64,000 bases of DNA from Bog-159 sp963843255. GTDB lineage: Bacteria > Acidobacteriota > Terriglobia > Bryobacterales > Bryobacteraceae. The stretch spans positions 558,001 through 622,000 of the forward strand of contig CAWJJQ010000009.1 of NCBI GenBank assembly GCA_963843255.1. The letters are read 5' to 3'. Positions 9,404-17,609 of this stretch are shown here, one piece after another. The translations under genes and the position numbers were made by a program. Position 1 is the stretch's first letter; every line of letters begins with the position of its first letter. Under the pieces are notes generated by a model that made no database searches, was not told the origin of the DNA, and was given only the letters and a program-made list of their open reading frames with translations.

Positions 9404-10101
9404 AATGCGTCCACGGTGCGCGGCTCGAAGCCCACCAGTTCCTTGTAGGCCACGGTGATGGCCGCGAACGTTACCGGCAGGGCCACGAAAATACCTACGA
9501 TGCAGCACAGCGCGCCCAGCACATCCACCAGCACCAGCAGGATCAGAAACATGGTGAATCCGAAGTAGTCGCGCTTCACGATGGCGTGGCTGGCTTCCAT
9601 GGCCGGCCAGAAATCCATGCGCTTATCGACAATGAAGAGGTACGTGAACTTGTACATAGCGGCCACCACCAGCCCCGGGATGATGCAGAACAGCGTTCCG
9701 ATGGAGACGAACAGGGCGATCACCAGCGAGGCCACCAGCGTGGGCACAAAGTAGTTGAATCCCAGAAAGAGGTCGGCGAACTCCGCGCGGCGGCCCAGCA
9801 GCTTCTTCATGGTGAAAATGTGCAGCCCGGCGATGAGGGGCCCCTGGATGATGATCGGCACCATGGAACTCAGCAAGGTGAAGACGATGGCCAGCAGAAC
9901 ATAGTTGCCCATATCCGCTTTCACCAGTTCCCACCCTTCGCTGATCCAGTGACTGGCACGCACCTGGACGACTTCAGGCGGGGTCCACGGGGTGGCCGGC
10001 ACGGCGGCCAGGCTTCCGGCATCGGCCGCGAACGGCGTGCCGCAGGTGGTGCAGAACTGCGCATCCGGACTGACTTGCGTACCGCATTTGTGGCAGAACA
10101 T
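9400..10101 (-). CDS. Zinc-ribbon membrane protein
   Basis: About 233 residues starting MFCHKCGTQVSPDAQFCTTC: two CxxC pairs form a zinc ribbon in the first 25 residues. After a Pro-rich linker comes a region with about four to five hydrophobic helices (YVLLAIVFTLLSSMVPIII, FVPTLVASLVIALFVSI, FTMFLILLVLVDVLGALCCIVGIFVALPV), like the DUF975/YciC-type glycerophosphoryl-diester-like membrane families. Function unknown. ATG 10101 is preferred over a start 46 codons upstream because the zinc ribbon normally sits at the extreme N-terminus. It is coupled to the DUF2752 gene through a GTGA overlap. Confidence 0.75.
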   Translation of the reverse strand: MFCHKCGTQVSPDAQFCTTCGTPFAADAGSLAAVPATPWTPPEVVQVRASHWISEGWELVKADMGNYVLLAIVFTLLSSMVPIIIQGPLIAGLHIFTMKKLLGRRAEFADLFLGFNYFVPTLVASLVIALFVSIGTLFCIIPGLVVAAMYKFTYLFIVDKRMDFWPAMEASHAIVKRDYFGFTMFLILLVLVDVLGALCCIVGIFVALPVTFAAITVAYKELVGFEPRTVDAL

Positions 10102-10130
10102 TTGAGGGATGATAACACGCGTCGGTGGAA

Positions 10131-10955
10131 TCAGGCGCTGTTTAGAGATGCCTCGATCAGGGTCATGACCTGTTCGATGTCGAGCTTCTCGAAGGATGGC
10201 GCCGAGGTCACCATCACATGCGGACCGCGTGGCGCCCACACCGCAGGGTCGGATACACCAAACAAAGCCACCACCGGTGTGCTGACTGCAGCCGCCAGAT
10301 GCGTAGGACCGGAATCGTTGCCGATGTAGATGCGAGCGGTGGCCAGCCAGCAGGCCAGATCATATAAATCGGCGAACCGCACGGCGCCGGGAAGCGAATC
10401 CTCGGGACCGGCACACCAGGCAACGGGCATGCGATCGCCCAGCCGCCGCGCCAGTTCCCGGAAGCGATCCAAGGGCCAGCATTTCTTCGGACTTCCCGAA
10501 AACGGGTGGATGACGGCGAAATCCGCGCGGGCGGCGGCGCAAGGTATGCGCGGAATTCCGTCGCTCGCGCAGGGGGCGATGGAGCGCACCTGATCCAAAT
10601 AGAAATCCACGGCGTGGGAGCCGCAGCCTTCGGGGGGAAGAGCCTGGAAGAACCGGAATGGTAGCCGCAGCGCGGCGACTATCGCGCGGAACTCCGGCCG
10701 GTTAGCGCCATACCAGGAGACGATCGACTCGAAGCTGCCGAGCGTGTCCACCAGCCGCTGATCCGGCGCGCCCAGTTCCAGAAGATCCAGCCTCGTTGAC
10801 AGAATGGAGCGCGCGCGCGAGGCGATGCGGGCGGCCAGCGGCACGTTTTGACCCGCGGCCCAAACCTCGAGATACTCGGACCGCAGGCACTCTATTGCGG
10901 GAATGGAAACGATGAAATCGCCGATGGCGCCGGGGCGGATGATGAGCCGCTTCAA
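10131..10955 (-). CDS. Glycosyltransferase family 9 (heptosyltransferase-like)
   Basis: A 274-residue protein with the GT9 hallmarks: RPGAIGDFIVSIPAIECL at the N-terminus (the G-x-GD acceptor loop) and FAVIHPFSGSPKKCWPLDRFRELA followed by YIGNDSGPTHLAAAVSTPVVALFG in the nucleotide-sugar-binding half. Enzymes of this family add heptose or another sugar to LPS core or similar surface glycans from the cytoplasmic side. It is shorter than typical WaaC/WaaF (about 320-350), so the sugar and acceptor are uncertain. The start ATG overlaps the stop of the upstream coiled-coil protein by four bases (ATGA), so the two are likely co-translated. Confidence 0.82.
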   Translation of the reverse strand: MKRLIIRPGAIGDFIVSIPAIECLRSEYLEVWAAGQNVPLAARIASRARSILSTRLDLLELGAPDQRLVDTLGSFESIVSWYGANRPEFRAIVAALRLPFRFFQALPPEGCGSHAVDFYLDQVRSIAPCASDGIPRIPCAAARADFAVIHPFSGSPKKCWPLDRFRELARRLGDRMPVAWCAGPEDSLPGAVRFADLYDLACWLATARIYIGNDSGPTHLAAAVSTPVVALFGVSDPAVWAPRGPHVMVTSAPSFEKLDIEQVMTLIEASLNSA

Positions 10956-11380
10956 GAACCCAGCATAGCTTCGATCGTCAGGGTAGGTGCAGGGAAGGCG
11001 GTGCCGACGCTCTCGTCCAGGGTGATGGTCTGTTCGATCCAGTTGGAGAGCGGGAGGTTGCGGAACAGGATCCGTTCGCGCACCACCAGCGTGTGTTTGC
11101 TCACGAAGAATAGCCGGCTTTTGCGCACGTATTGGCGCTGTTCTACCCGGAAATCGTTCAGAAATTCGTCGAATGCCGCGCGCTTGGCTTCGGCCCGCGC
11201 ATCGTTGATGGCGCTCTGCAGCCTTAGCCGCTGTACGATCAGCGCGCTCTGCAACTCTGCTAACGCGCTCCTCTCAAGAGCGATTGCCTCGTCGATGCGG
11301 CAGCGCATCATGAAGCAGATCAGCAGGGCAGCGCCGGCCGCCGTGAATCCCGGCATGAGTATCCAGAGTAGGGTCGCCAT
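10952..11380 (-). CDS. Hypothetical membrane-anchored coiled-coil protein
   Basis: A 142-residue protein I do not recognise. It begins with one membrane helix (LLWILMPGFTAAGAALLICF, residues about 4-23) and continues with a charged, Ala/Arg/Glu-rich helix likely to be a coiled coil (residues 28-75), then a small basic domain containing RKSRLFFVSKHTLVVRERI. Topology suggests an N-in anchor with the coiled coil outside or inside the membrane; the sequence does not decide. It overlaps the GT9 gene by ATGA, so a role beside surface-glycan synthesis is possible but unproven. Confidence 0.6.
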   Translation of the reverse strand: MATLLWILMPGFTAAGAALLICFMMRCRIDEAIALERSALAELQSALIVQRLRLQSAINDARAEAKRAAFDEFLNDFRVEQRQYVRKSRLFFVSKHTLVVRERILFRNLPLSNWIEQTITLDESVGTAFPAPTLTIEAMLGS

Positions 11381-11473
11381 TGCAATCCCGGTTTTATCTG
11401 GTTTGAGTGTAAATGCAGCTCAGCAATAGACACAACGCTGTCCATGGTACGTTAACTTAGGTAAATTCGCCGG

Positions 11474-12169
11474 GTGCCTATGGCGCGCAATAAGTGGGAT
11501 AACGGCCAGAAGACCTGTCTTGCGGTTTCGGTGACCGCGAGCGCGGTCTATTTGCTGATGCAAGCGGGGCAGCCGGTCCCGGCCCAGGCGGTGATTAAAG
11601 GATGCGCGGTGGGGCCATTGGCCTTGCTGGCGCTGCGAGCGCGCGCCTGGCGCCGGGATGCCGCCCTGCTGGCGTTGGGGCTGGGATTTTCTACCATTGG
11701 CGACGTGCTACTGGACCTCGATCCGCGCTTCTTCGTCTTCGGTTTGAGCGCCTTCCTGGCCACCCACATCACCTACACCTGCCTGTTTGTGCGCAACCGG
11801 AACCCGGCTTCGAGCCTCGACGCGAAGGCCGTGGCCGCGGTCATTGCGATCGTGGTCTTTAGTGCGGCGCTGTCCGCGTGGATCGTGCCGTCCGTCGGTG
11901 CGCTGGCCGTGCCAGTGGTCCTGTACATCTGCGCCATCACGGTTATGGTCTGCACGTCGATCCTGGCGCGGTTCGAGCAGCGCTGGGTGGCGGTGGGCGC
12001 CGTTCTGTTTTTGATTTCGGATTCGCTCCTGGCTATCCACAAATTCAAGACGCCGGTTCCGTTGCGTGACTTTCTGGTCTGGACGACTTACTATCTTGGC
12101 CAGTTGGGCATCGCGGTTGGATACCTGCGAAGCGGAGCACAGCTCGCGTACAAAACCCAGCGCGCTTAA
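11474..12169 (+). CDS. YhhN family membrane protein (lysoplasmalogenase-like)
   Basis: A 231-residue polytopic protein with about eight hydrophobic helices. YhhN signatures are visible: FSTIGDVLLDLDPRFFVFGL, FLATHITYTCLF, LFLISDSLLAIHKF and TTYYLGQLGIAVG; the paired Asp residues in GDVLL and SDSLLA are the conserved ones. The eukaryotic homologue TMEM86 cleaves the vinyl ether of lysoplasmalogens; bacterial members have been linked to the same reaction, but here the substrate is an inference. Start GTG 11474, with an in-frame ATG two codons later (11480) equally possible. It ends tail to tail with the TlpA-like gene with four bases of overlap. Confidence 0.8.
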   Translation: MPMARNKWDNGQKTCLAVSVTASAVYLLMQAGQPVPAQAVIKGCAVGPLALLALRARAWRRDAALLALGLGFSTIGDVLLDLDPRFFVFGLSAFLATHITYTCLFVRNRNPASSLDAKAVAAVIAIVVFSAALSAWIVPSVGALAVPVVLYICAITVMVCTSILARFEQRWVAVGAVLFLISDSLLAIHKFKTPVPLRDFLVWTTYYLGQLGIAVGYLRSGAQLAYKTQRA

Positions 12170-13332
12170 CTCTTGCCATTCACCACGGATTGAATCGCGT
12201 TGCGGAGCGCCGATTCTCCCCGGGTGCCGACGAACTGGCGGCGGATCACGCCATCCGGGCCAATGATCAGCAAGGTAGGAATCGCGCGCACGCCGTACAG
12301 CATGTGTACTTCGTGCCGGGAATCCATCAGAACCGGCATCTGGTAATTCTGCTCGTGGACGAATTTGTTGACTTTGGCGGAGGTTTCCTGGTTCACGCCA
12401 TAGAATTGGACCGCCGCGCCAAACTCCGCGCGCAGTTTCTCGATCGACGGCATCTCCATGCGGCAGGGGCCGCACCAGGTCGCCCAGAAGTCGAGCACGA
12501 CCACTTTGCCTTGCAGTTTCCCGAGCGTGACCGGCTCGCCATCCAGCGTTTTGAGCGTGAAATTAGCCGCGCGCTCGCCGGCCAGCAGCATGTGTTGCTC
12601 GCCGGGCAGGGCCAGATTCTCTACTTCGGTCCATCCTGGCGGCGGCGCGAAGGAAAACAACGATGCATCCACGGCTTGATTCACGTCCAGCCGCTTCAAT
12701 TTGGTGGTCACTTCCGTCATGCCTTGCGGGGATTTGCGAACCTCCTTGCCGCGCACCACCAGAAAGCTTTGCTCGTCGACCAACAATTCGAAGCTCAACT
12801 GATCGTTGTGCGCGCGCACCAGATAGCAGCGTAGTTTGTCGTGGTCGAGCTTGAAATCCTCTTCTTTGGCGATGGAGGCATCGCGCGCGCTTTTGGCCAA
12901 GGACTGATAGTGGGAAAGCAGAACGCCCATGAGCGTGTCGTGCAGATCTTTGGGAGCGGCGGCGGGAGTCTCTTCCTCGTCGTCCGCCTGCTCGAGCGCA
13001 GCAGCCGACACCTTCGTCCATAGTCTGCGCGATACCAGCTCGCGCCAGATGTTGCTGCCATCGCTGACGACCACCGCCTCGACATTCGGTATTTTGAAGC
13101 GGGCATAGTAGCGGCTGCCCGGCATGACCGCAAGTTCGCACTCGGATATCCCGGTCGAGGGGCCGCTGATCGCGGAAGTCGTTTCAAATCGTTCCGCGAC
13201 GATGTGGACACTTTTCAACGCGGCGTAAGCAGCGCGCGATTTTTCGAGCACCTGGTCCGCCGTGAGGGACTGGGCGGCGGCGGGCGCGGCGGCCTTCACG
13301 AAGATCCCGAGGCAAAGCAGGAGACGTGTCAT
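12166..13332 (-). CDS. Exported protein with LolA/DUF2092-like and TlpA thioredoxin domains
   Basis: About 388 residues. A signal peptide ends near AAAPAAAQS. Residues about 25-235 look like a beta-rich LolA/LppX or DUF2092-type lipoprotein-binding fold (DQVLEKSRAAYAALKSVHI, then a long beta-rich stretch). Residues about 250-385 are a TlpA/ResA thioredoxin domain with the active site FWATWCGPCRMEMP. The fused product probably reduces disulfides or haem-binding cysteines outside the membrane while sensing or binding a lipid. Start ATG 13332 fits the signal peptide; the longer reading begins inside the neighbouring 96-bp repeat and would add ten residues encoded by it. Confidence 0.8.
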   Translation of the reverse strand: MTRLLLCLGIFVKAAAPAAAQSLTADQVLEKSRAAYAALKSVHIVAERFETTSAISGPSTGISECELAVMPGSRYYARFKIPNVEAVVVSDGSNIWRELVSRRLWTKVSAAALEQADDEEETPAAAPKDLHDTLMGVLLSHYQSLAKSARDASIAKEEDFKLDHDKLRCYLVRAHNDQLSFELLVDEQSFLVVRGKEVRKSPQGMTEVTTKLKRLDVNQAVDASLFSFAPPPGWTEVENLALPGEQHMLLAGERAANFTLKTLDGEPVTLGKLQGKVVVLDFWATWCGPCRMEMPSIEKLRAEFGAAVQFYGVNQETSAKVNKFVHEQNYQMPVLMDSRHEVHMLYGVRAIPTLLIIGPDGVIRRQFVGTRGESALRNAIQSVVNGKS

Positions 13333-13541
13333 CTCTTTAAGAATCGCGCAAAACGGGCCCACGGCTGCGCCGCCACGATCCGGGAGTGGCTATCTTTATG
13401 GCGGCGCAGAACACGCGGGCCCTTTGCGCTCTTTAAGAATCGCGCAAAACGGGCCCACGGCTGCGCCGCCACGATCCGGGAGTGGCTATCTTTATGGCGG
13501 CGCAGAACACGCGGGCCCTTTGCGCTCTTTAAGAATCGCGC
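13333..13541 (-). repeat. Tandem 96-bp palindromic repeat, locus 1 (two units plus a 17-base third start)
   Basis: The string CTCTTTAAGAATCGCGC starts at 13333, 13429 and 13525, an exact 96-base period, and the two complete units are essentially identical. Each unit is an imperfect palindrome: GGGCCC and CTGCGCCGCC on one arm pair with GGCGGCGCAG and GGGCCC on the other around a central loop. Read on the minus strand the unit starts GCGCAAAGGG and ends TTTTGCGCGATTCTTAAAGA, which aligns with the second locus at 22673-22864. It fills the gap between the permease stop and the TlpA-like start. Confidence 0.92.
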
Positions 13542-13565
13542 CGAGTTCCTGTTTGGCGGCAGGTG

Positions 13566-14189
13566 TTACTCGCGGGCAGTGGTCCAGCGGCGCTCGGCCC
13601 AGCCCAGCAGGCCGTCGGCGGCCAGCGCGATGCAGGCGGCGGGCACCGCGCCCGCCAGGATCTGGGTGGTATCCACCGAGGCGATACCGCGGAAGATGAA
13701 CACGCCCAAGCCTCCGCCGCCTATGGCTGCCGCGATGGTGGCCGTCCCGATGGTGGTGACAGTTGCCACGCGGATACCTGCCAGGATGGTGCGGGCGGCC
13801 AGCGGCATCTCCACCCGCCATAGGAGTTGCCTTCCGGTCATGCCCATGGCCACGGCGGATTCGCGCACCGCGGGATCGACGCCCAGAATGCCGACCAGCG
13901 TATTGCGCAGAATCGGGAGCAGCGCGTAGAGCACCAGGGCCACGATGGCGGTGCGCTTGCCGATGCCTCCGATTAGCGGCACGGGGATCAGGAAGCCGAA
14001 CAACGCCAGGCTGGGGATGGTCTGCATCACATTGGCGAAACCCAACACCCAGGGGCGCCAGCGGGCGCGGCGGGTAATCAGAATGCCCGCGGGCACGGCC
14101 AGGGCGATGGCGATGGCCATCGAAATCAGCACCAGCGTCAGGTGTTCGATGGTGAGCTGCGCGATCTCCGCCGATAGCCCGGAATTCAT
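13566..14189 (-). CDS. OpuC/EgtU-like ABC permease without substrate-binding domain
   Basis: About 207 residues, membrane-domain only. The BPD-type permease motif and helices are typical of osmoprotectant permeases (LVLISMAIAIALAVPAGILITRR, VMQTIPSLALFGFLIP, EAA-like loop RESAVAMGMTGRQLLWRVEMPLA, IGGGGLGVFIFRGI). In OpuBB/EgtU-type proteins this domain is usually fused to, or encoded beside, a periplasmic betaine-binding domain; here the frame stops and the 96-bp repeat begins 25 bases later, and no binding protein is in the neighbourhood. ATG 14189 overlaps the ATPase stop (ATGA), so I prefer it to the longer start. Last gene of the egtB-egtD operon, which points to ergothioneine or hercynine as ligand. 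Confidence 0.85.
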   Translation of the reverse strand: MNSGLSAEIAQLTIEHLTLVLISMAIAIALAVPAGILITRRARWRPWVLGFANVMQTIPSLALFGFLIPVPLIGGIGKRTAIVALVLYALLPILRNTLVGILGVDPAVRESAVAMGMTGRQLLWRVEMPLAARTILAGIRVATVTTIGTATIAAAIGGGGLGVFIFRGIASVDTTQILAGAVPAACIALAADGLLGWAERRWTTARE

Positions 14190-14929
14190 CGTTCCATCTT
14201 CCATTCGAGACAAGCCAGAAAGGCTTGCGCCTCGTGGCCCACGGCGTCCAGGAAGTCGCGCGGGGGCGCCACCAGTTCGAGCGCGCCATCGCGCAGCAGG
14301 GCGATGCGCGTGGCCAGCATGAGCGCCTCGCGTACATCGTGCGTGACGAAGATCGCGGTCTTACCCAATTCGTCGCGCAGGGCCAGAAACTGCTTCTGCA
14401 GATCGAGCCTGGTCACCGGATCGACGGCGCCGAAAGGTTCGTCAAACAGCAGTACCGATGGATCGGCTGCCAGCGCACGCGCCACGCCTACGCGCTGCCG
14501 CTGGCCGCCGGAAAGCTGGCGCGGATAGCGTGCCGCGAACTGCGCTGGATCGAGACCCACCTGGGCCAACAGAGTATTCACGCGGTTGTGAATGCGGGGC
14601 TCGTCCCATTTTTCGAGGCGCGGCACCAGGCCGACGTTCTGCGCAACCGTGTAGTGCGGGAACAGACCGATCTCCTGGATCACATAGCCGATCCGCCGCT
14701 TCAGCCGGACGGGATCCCAGGCAGTGGTGGGCCGGCCATCCACCAGCACCTCGCCTGCGCTGGGAGACAGCAGCCCGTTGACCATCTTGAGCGCGGTGGT
14801 TTTGCCGGAGCCGCTGCGCCCCAGCAGGACCAGCGTTTCGCCGGGTTCAACTTGCAGCGTCAGCCGTTTCAGGATTTCGCGTTCCTGGACGCGGTAAGAC
14901 GCGTCGCGAAACTCGACGATGGCGCTCAC
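14186..14929 (-). CDS. OpuCA/EgtV-like ABC transporter ATPase
   Basis: About 247 residues, complete ABC domain: Walker A GRSGSGKTT, Q-loop VIQEIGLFPHYTVAQNV, signature LSGGQRQRVG, Walker B VLLFDEPFGAVD, and switch His in FVTHDVREA. The FPHYTVAQNVGLVP stretch is typical of the glycine-betaine/choline (OpuCA, ProV) class. It lacks the C-terminal CBS pair often found in OpuCA/ProV, consistent with the shorter EgtV-like form. Start GTG 14929 overlaps the egtD stop (GTGA), which ties its translation to ergothioneine synthesis; an upstream start would run inside egtD. Confidence 0.9.
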   Translation of the reverse strand: MSAIVEFRDASYRVQEREILKRLTLQVEPGETLVLLGRSGSGKTTALKMVNGLLSPSAGEVLVDGRPTTAWDPVRLKRRIGYVIQEIGLFPHYTVAQNVGLVPRLEKWDEPRIHNRVNTLLAQVGLDPAQFAARYPRQLSGGQRQRVGVARALAADPSVLLFDEPFGAVDPVTRLDLQKQFLALRDELGKTAIFVTHDVREALMLATRIALLRDGALELVAPPRDFLDAVGHEAQAFLACLEWKMER

Positions 14930-15867
14930 GCAATCAGCAAGCTTTCGGCGAAAGGCCAAGCCTCGTCGAGCCACTGCGCCGCGCACTCGAAGCCCGCTTG
15001 GGCCGCCATATCGCAAACCTCTTCGGCGTGGAACTTATGGCAGGATTCCGTCCAGATGGTTTCGTCCTTGCGGAAATCGCATTCCAGATTGACGGCGCGG
15101 ATGCAGACCGTTTGCGGCACCAGCGACCGCAGGTGCATTTCGATGCGGCGATAGTGCGCGTTCCAGCGCGCCTCGTGGGCGAATTGGCGGATAACGAAAT
15201 CGGCATCCAGCTCGCGATTGATGCGCGCCAGCAGGTTCAGGTTGAAGGCGGCAGTGACTCCCGCCGCATCGTCATAGGCGAGGGTCATGCGGGCCAGCGG
15301 CTTGATCAGGTCGGTGCCCACCAGCAGGGCGTCGCCCGGCCTGAGGCAGTCGCGCACATCGCGCAGAAAATCCTGCGCCGCGGCACGTTCGAAATTGCCG
15401 ATGGTGCTGCCCAGGAAGAGAACCAGGATCGATTGACCGGGCCGCCGCGCGCAGACCGCCTGGCGCAGCCCGTTCAGATACGAGGCTTCGATGGCATGCA
15501 CCTCGGCAAATGCCGCCAGCTCCCGCGCGCAGTGCGCCAGCGCGGATGCCGAGATGTCGATGGGGTAGTACTTGACCGGCCCACCATTGGCGAGCGCCTG
15601 CAGGACGTAACGCGTCTTCGAGCCTGTGCCGCTCCCGAGTTCTACGACGGCCGCGGGCCTGCGCAAGTGAGCTGGCAACTCGGACGCCAGTTGCTGGATC
15701 AAGCGCGCATCCGCGCGCGTCAACCCGTACTCCGGCAGCACCGTGATGGCTTCGAAGAGCGCCGATCCGACTTCATCGTAGAAATACTCGCACGGAAGCT
15801 GTTTCTGCTCGGGATGGCTCAGGCCCGCGCGCACATGCTGTGCAAATAAGGTAGGTTGTGGGCTCAA
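14926..15867 (-). CDS. egtD: L-histidine N-alpha-methyltransferase EgtD
   Basis: A 313-residue SAM-dependent enzyme that trimethylates histidine to hercynine, the first step of ergothioneine synthesis. Family marks: HPEQKQLPCEYFYDEVGSAL at the N-terminus, LPEYGLTRADARL, SAM-binding VVELGSGTGSKTRYVL, YPIDISASAL, LVLFLGSTIGNF, and the histidine-binding C-terminal segment around WTESCHKF. Length equals the family norm (about 320). It follows egtB by 30 bases and overlaps the ABC ATPase gene by four, forming one operon. Cytoplasmic. Confidence 0.95.
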   Translation of the reverse strand: MSPQPTLFAQHVRAGLSHPEQKQLPCEYFYDEVGSALFEAITVLPEYGLTRADARLIQQLASELPAHLRRPAAVVELGSGTGSKTRYVLQALANGGPVKYYPIDISASALAHCARELAAFAEVHAIEASYLNGLRQAVCARRPGQSILVLFLGSTIGNFERAAAQDFLRDVRDCLRPGDALLVGTDLIKPLARMTLAYDDAAGVTAAFNLNLLARINRELDADFVIRQFAHEARWNAHYRRIEMHLRSLVPQTVCIRAVNLECDFRKDETIWTESCHKFHAEEVCDMAAQAGFECAAQWLDEAWPFAESLLIA

Positions 15868-15897
15868 TTTGGCGCTCGCTTCTCCGCTCAGTTCGGC

Positions 15898-17058
15898 TTA
15901 GTTCTCGACGAGACGGAAAGTCGCATAAATGTAAGGATAGGCCGGACGGAACCAGTTGCGAAAGCTGGGCCGTAGCAGACAGCGGGCCGTGCGCGGAGAA
16001 CCGCCCTTCAGCACGTAATGCCGGCCATCGAAGAAATTGGCAGAATAACCGGGATAAAAAGGAAAGGGCTGGAAGCCGGCGAACGGCTCGAACTTGGTCG
16101 CCGTCCATTCCCAACCGTTGCCGACCATCTGCGCAACGCCCAATTGATTCGGCTGCGAAGCGGTGACCGGCTCGGGGTCCCAGCGGCGGAAATCGACGTT
16201 CTCATCGCTGTAGCTGCTGCCGTCATAGGCGGCGCGATGGAACTGCGCCTCGGTGGGAAGCGACCGGCCCTTCCAGCGGGCGTATGCCAGCGCCTGATCG
16301 TGCGACACATAAACGGGCCAATCGAGCGGCAGCGGAATATCTTCGAACATGCCCCGGTAACACCACTGTCCCTCGCGGCAGGTCCAGAAATGCGGCGCGG
16401 AAGCGCCCGCTTTGACGAATTCCAGGTACTCGCCGTTGGTGATCTTGTGGCGCCCGATGGCGAAGGCCGGCAGATCCACCTGGTGCTGATCGAACTCGTT
16501 ATCCCAACCGAAGCCATCCGACTTCCGGAGGCCGAGCGTGGCCGAGCCCGCGGAAATCTCCACCATGCGATTCTGCGCCACCGCGCCCGAGCGCGCCTCG
16601 GAGTAGGGGGGCGGTATCTTCTGCTCGAATGGGAGATGATGCAGCATGTACGCAAACGTCTCCGCATGCATCAGGCGGTGTTCGATGGCCACGTGCATCA
16701 GGTCATCGGGTACCCGGGCGAGGGCGTCATCCACCTGGCTGCGGACGCGCGCGTTGTAATCGCGCACTTCGCTTTCGGCGGGCCAGTCGGATGGCTGGTC
16801 TTTAGGCAGATCGCTCGAATCCGGATCGATACCAAACGAGAACAGCCTGTCGAAAGTGGAATGAAAGGGCGGAAGATCGAGAGGAGGTCCGATCAGGTTG
16901 CGATCGAAAGCTTCCAGGTGACCCAGGTAGAAGATGATGCGATGCCGCTCGGGGATGGGACGTTCATAAAGCGCATCCGGACGCACTAACTCGAAGAGGA
17001 TGTCGGTCTGTGCGCGAGCTTGAGTGAGAGCTTGAGACAGTTCCGCGTTCGGAGTCAT
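15898..17058 (-). CDS. egtB: Hercynine oxygenase EgtB (iron-dependent sulfoxide synthase)
   Basis: A 386-residue protein with an N-terminal DinB-like helical bundle and a C-terminal formylglycine-generating-enzyme-like domain, the EgtB layout. The iron-binding histidines are visible: His47 (LGHLEAFD) and the HX3HXE motif His127-His131-Glu133 (EHRLMHAE). The C-terminal half has NGEYLEFV, GRSLPTEAQFHRAAY, VGNGWEWTATKFEPF and CLLRPSFRNWFRP. EgtB uses O2 to join hercynine and a thiol. Neither EgtA, EgtC nor EgtE is nearby; a Chloracidobacterium (also Acidobacteriota) EgtB is known to take cysteine directly, so the same short route is plausible here. First gene of the operon egtB-egtD-ATPase-permease. 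Confidence 0.93.
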   Translation of the reverse strand: MTPNAELSQALTQARAQTDILFELVRPDALYERPIPERHRIIFYLGHLEAFDRNLIGPPLDLPPFHSTFDRLFSFGIDPDSSDLPKDQPSDWPAESEVRDYNARVRSQVDDALARVPDDLMHVAIEHRLMHAETFAYMLHHLPFEQKIPPPYSEARSGAVAQNRMVEISAGSATLGLRKSDGFGWDNEFDQHQVDLPAFAIGRHKITNGEYLEFVKAGASAPHFWTCREGQWCYRGMFEDIPLPLDWPVYVSHDQALAYARWKGRSLPTEAQFHRAAYDGSSYSDENVDFRRWDPEPVTASQPNQLGVAQMVGNGWEWTATKFEPFAGFQPFPFYPGYSANFFDGRHYVLKGGSPRTARCLLRPSFRNWFRPAYPYIYATFRLVEN

Positions 17059-17126
17059 TTCGGTAACAGTTTAGCAAAACAGGGTAAACCGTCTGAACCG
17101 CGGGAGAAACCGGTAGGGGTGGAAAA

Positions 17127-17609
17127 TCACATCCGGGAGAGCACCAGGCCGGCCTTCGCGATGGCTTCGCACAGCTCTTTGGAAGTCACCAGGCCGAATA
17201 ACAACTTGCCGTCTATTTCTATTACTGGCACCGACCGGATGCCTTTTGCGGCAAGCAGATCGGGCCGCAGAGTCACGTCGACCTTATCCAGCGAAAAGTG
17301 CATCCGCTTACGCAATTCCTCCAAACGCTCGTCGATCAGCGGGCAGAAAGGGCAACCGAGCGCGGTATACAGCGTCACTTTTGTGGATGCAGGTATTTCA
17401 GCCGGCGCATTTTCGTCTGTAACCTCGCCGTAACCCATCAGCGACGAGATGTCCGGAAACTTCCGGATATAAATCCATTGGAACAGCGGCGCGCAAACCA
17501 GCCACGCAGCCGCAAAGGCCCATTCGGAACGCCAGGCGAGGACGGCCATGCCACCCAGGTAGACGGCCCAGGAGCAGTAGATCATGGAAATGTGGCACTG
17601 CTGTTTCAT
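17127..17609 (-). CDS. Membrane-anchored glutaredoxin/thioredoxin-fold protein
   Basis: About 160 residues. Residues 8-45 hold two hydrophobic segments (IYCSWAVYLGGMAVLAW and AFAAAWLVCAPLFQWIYI), then a linker, then a glutaredoxin fold from residue about 76: VTLYTALGCPFCPLIDERL with the CPFC active site and GIRSVPVIEID with the cis-Pro. It probably transfers electrons to or from disulfides at the membrane. A purine-rich AGAGG lies about ten bases before the ATG. The start lies inside the annotated 3' part of korC in another frame, an overlap of 212 bases; see the korC entry. It may be co-transcribed with the kor genes. Confidence 0.75.
   Translation of the reverse strand: MKQQCHISMIYCSWAVYLGGMAVLAWRSEWAFAAAWLVCAPLFQWIYIRKFPDISSLMGYGEVTDENAPAEIPASTKVTLYTALGCPFCPLIDERLEELRKRMHFSLDKVDVTLRPDLLAAKGIRSVPVIEIDGKLLFGLVTSKELCEAIAKAGLVLSRM

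Noticed and set aside
13333..13541. CRISPR array
   Set aside because: The units are 96 bases, directly tandem, and without unique spacers; there are no cas genes.
13204..13929. Plus-strand ORF with repeated LFKNRAKRAHGCAATI
   Set aside because: It reads through the 96-bp repeat and antisense to the permease; no domain.
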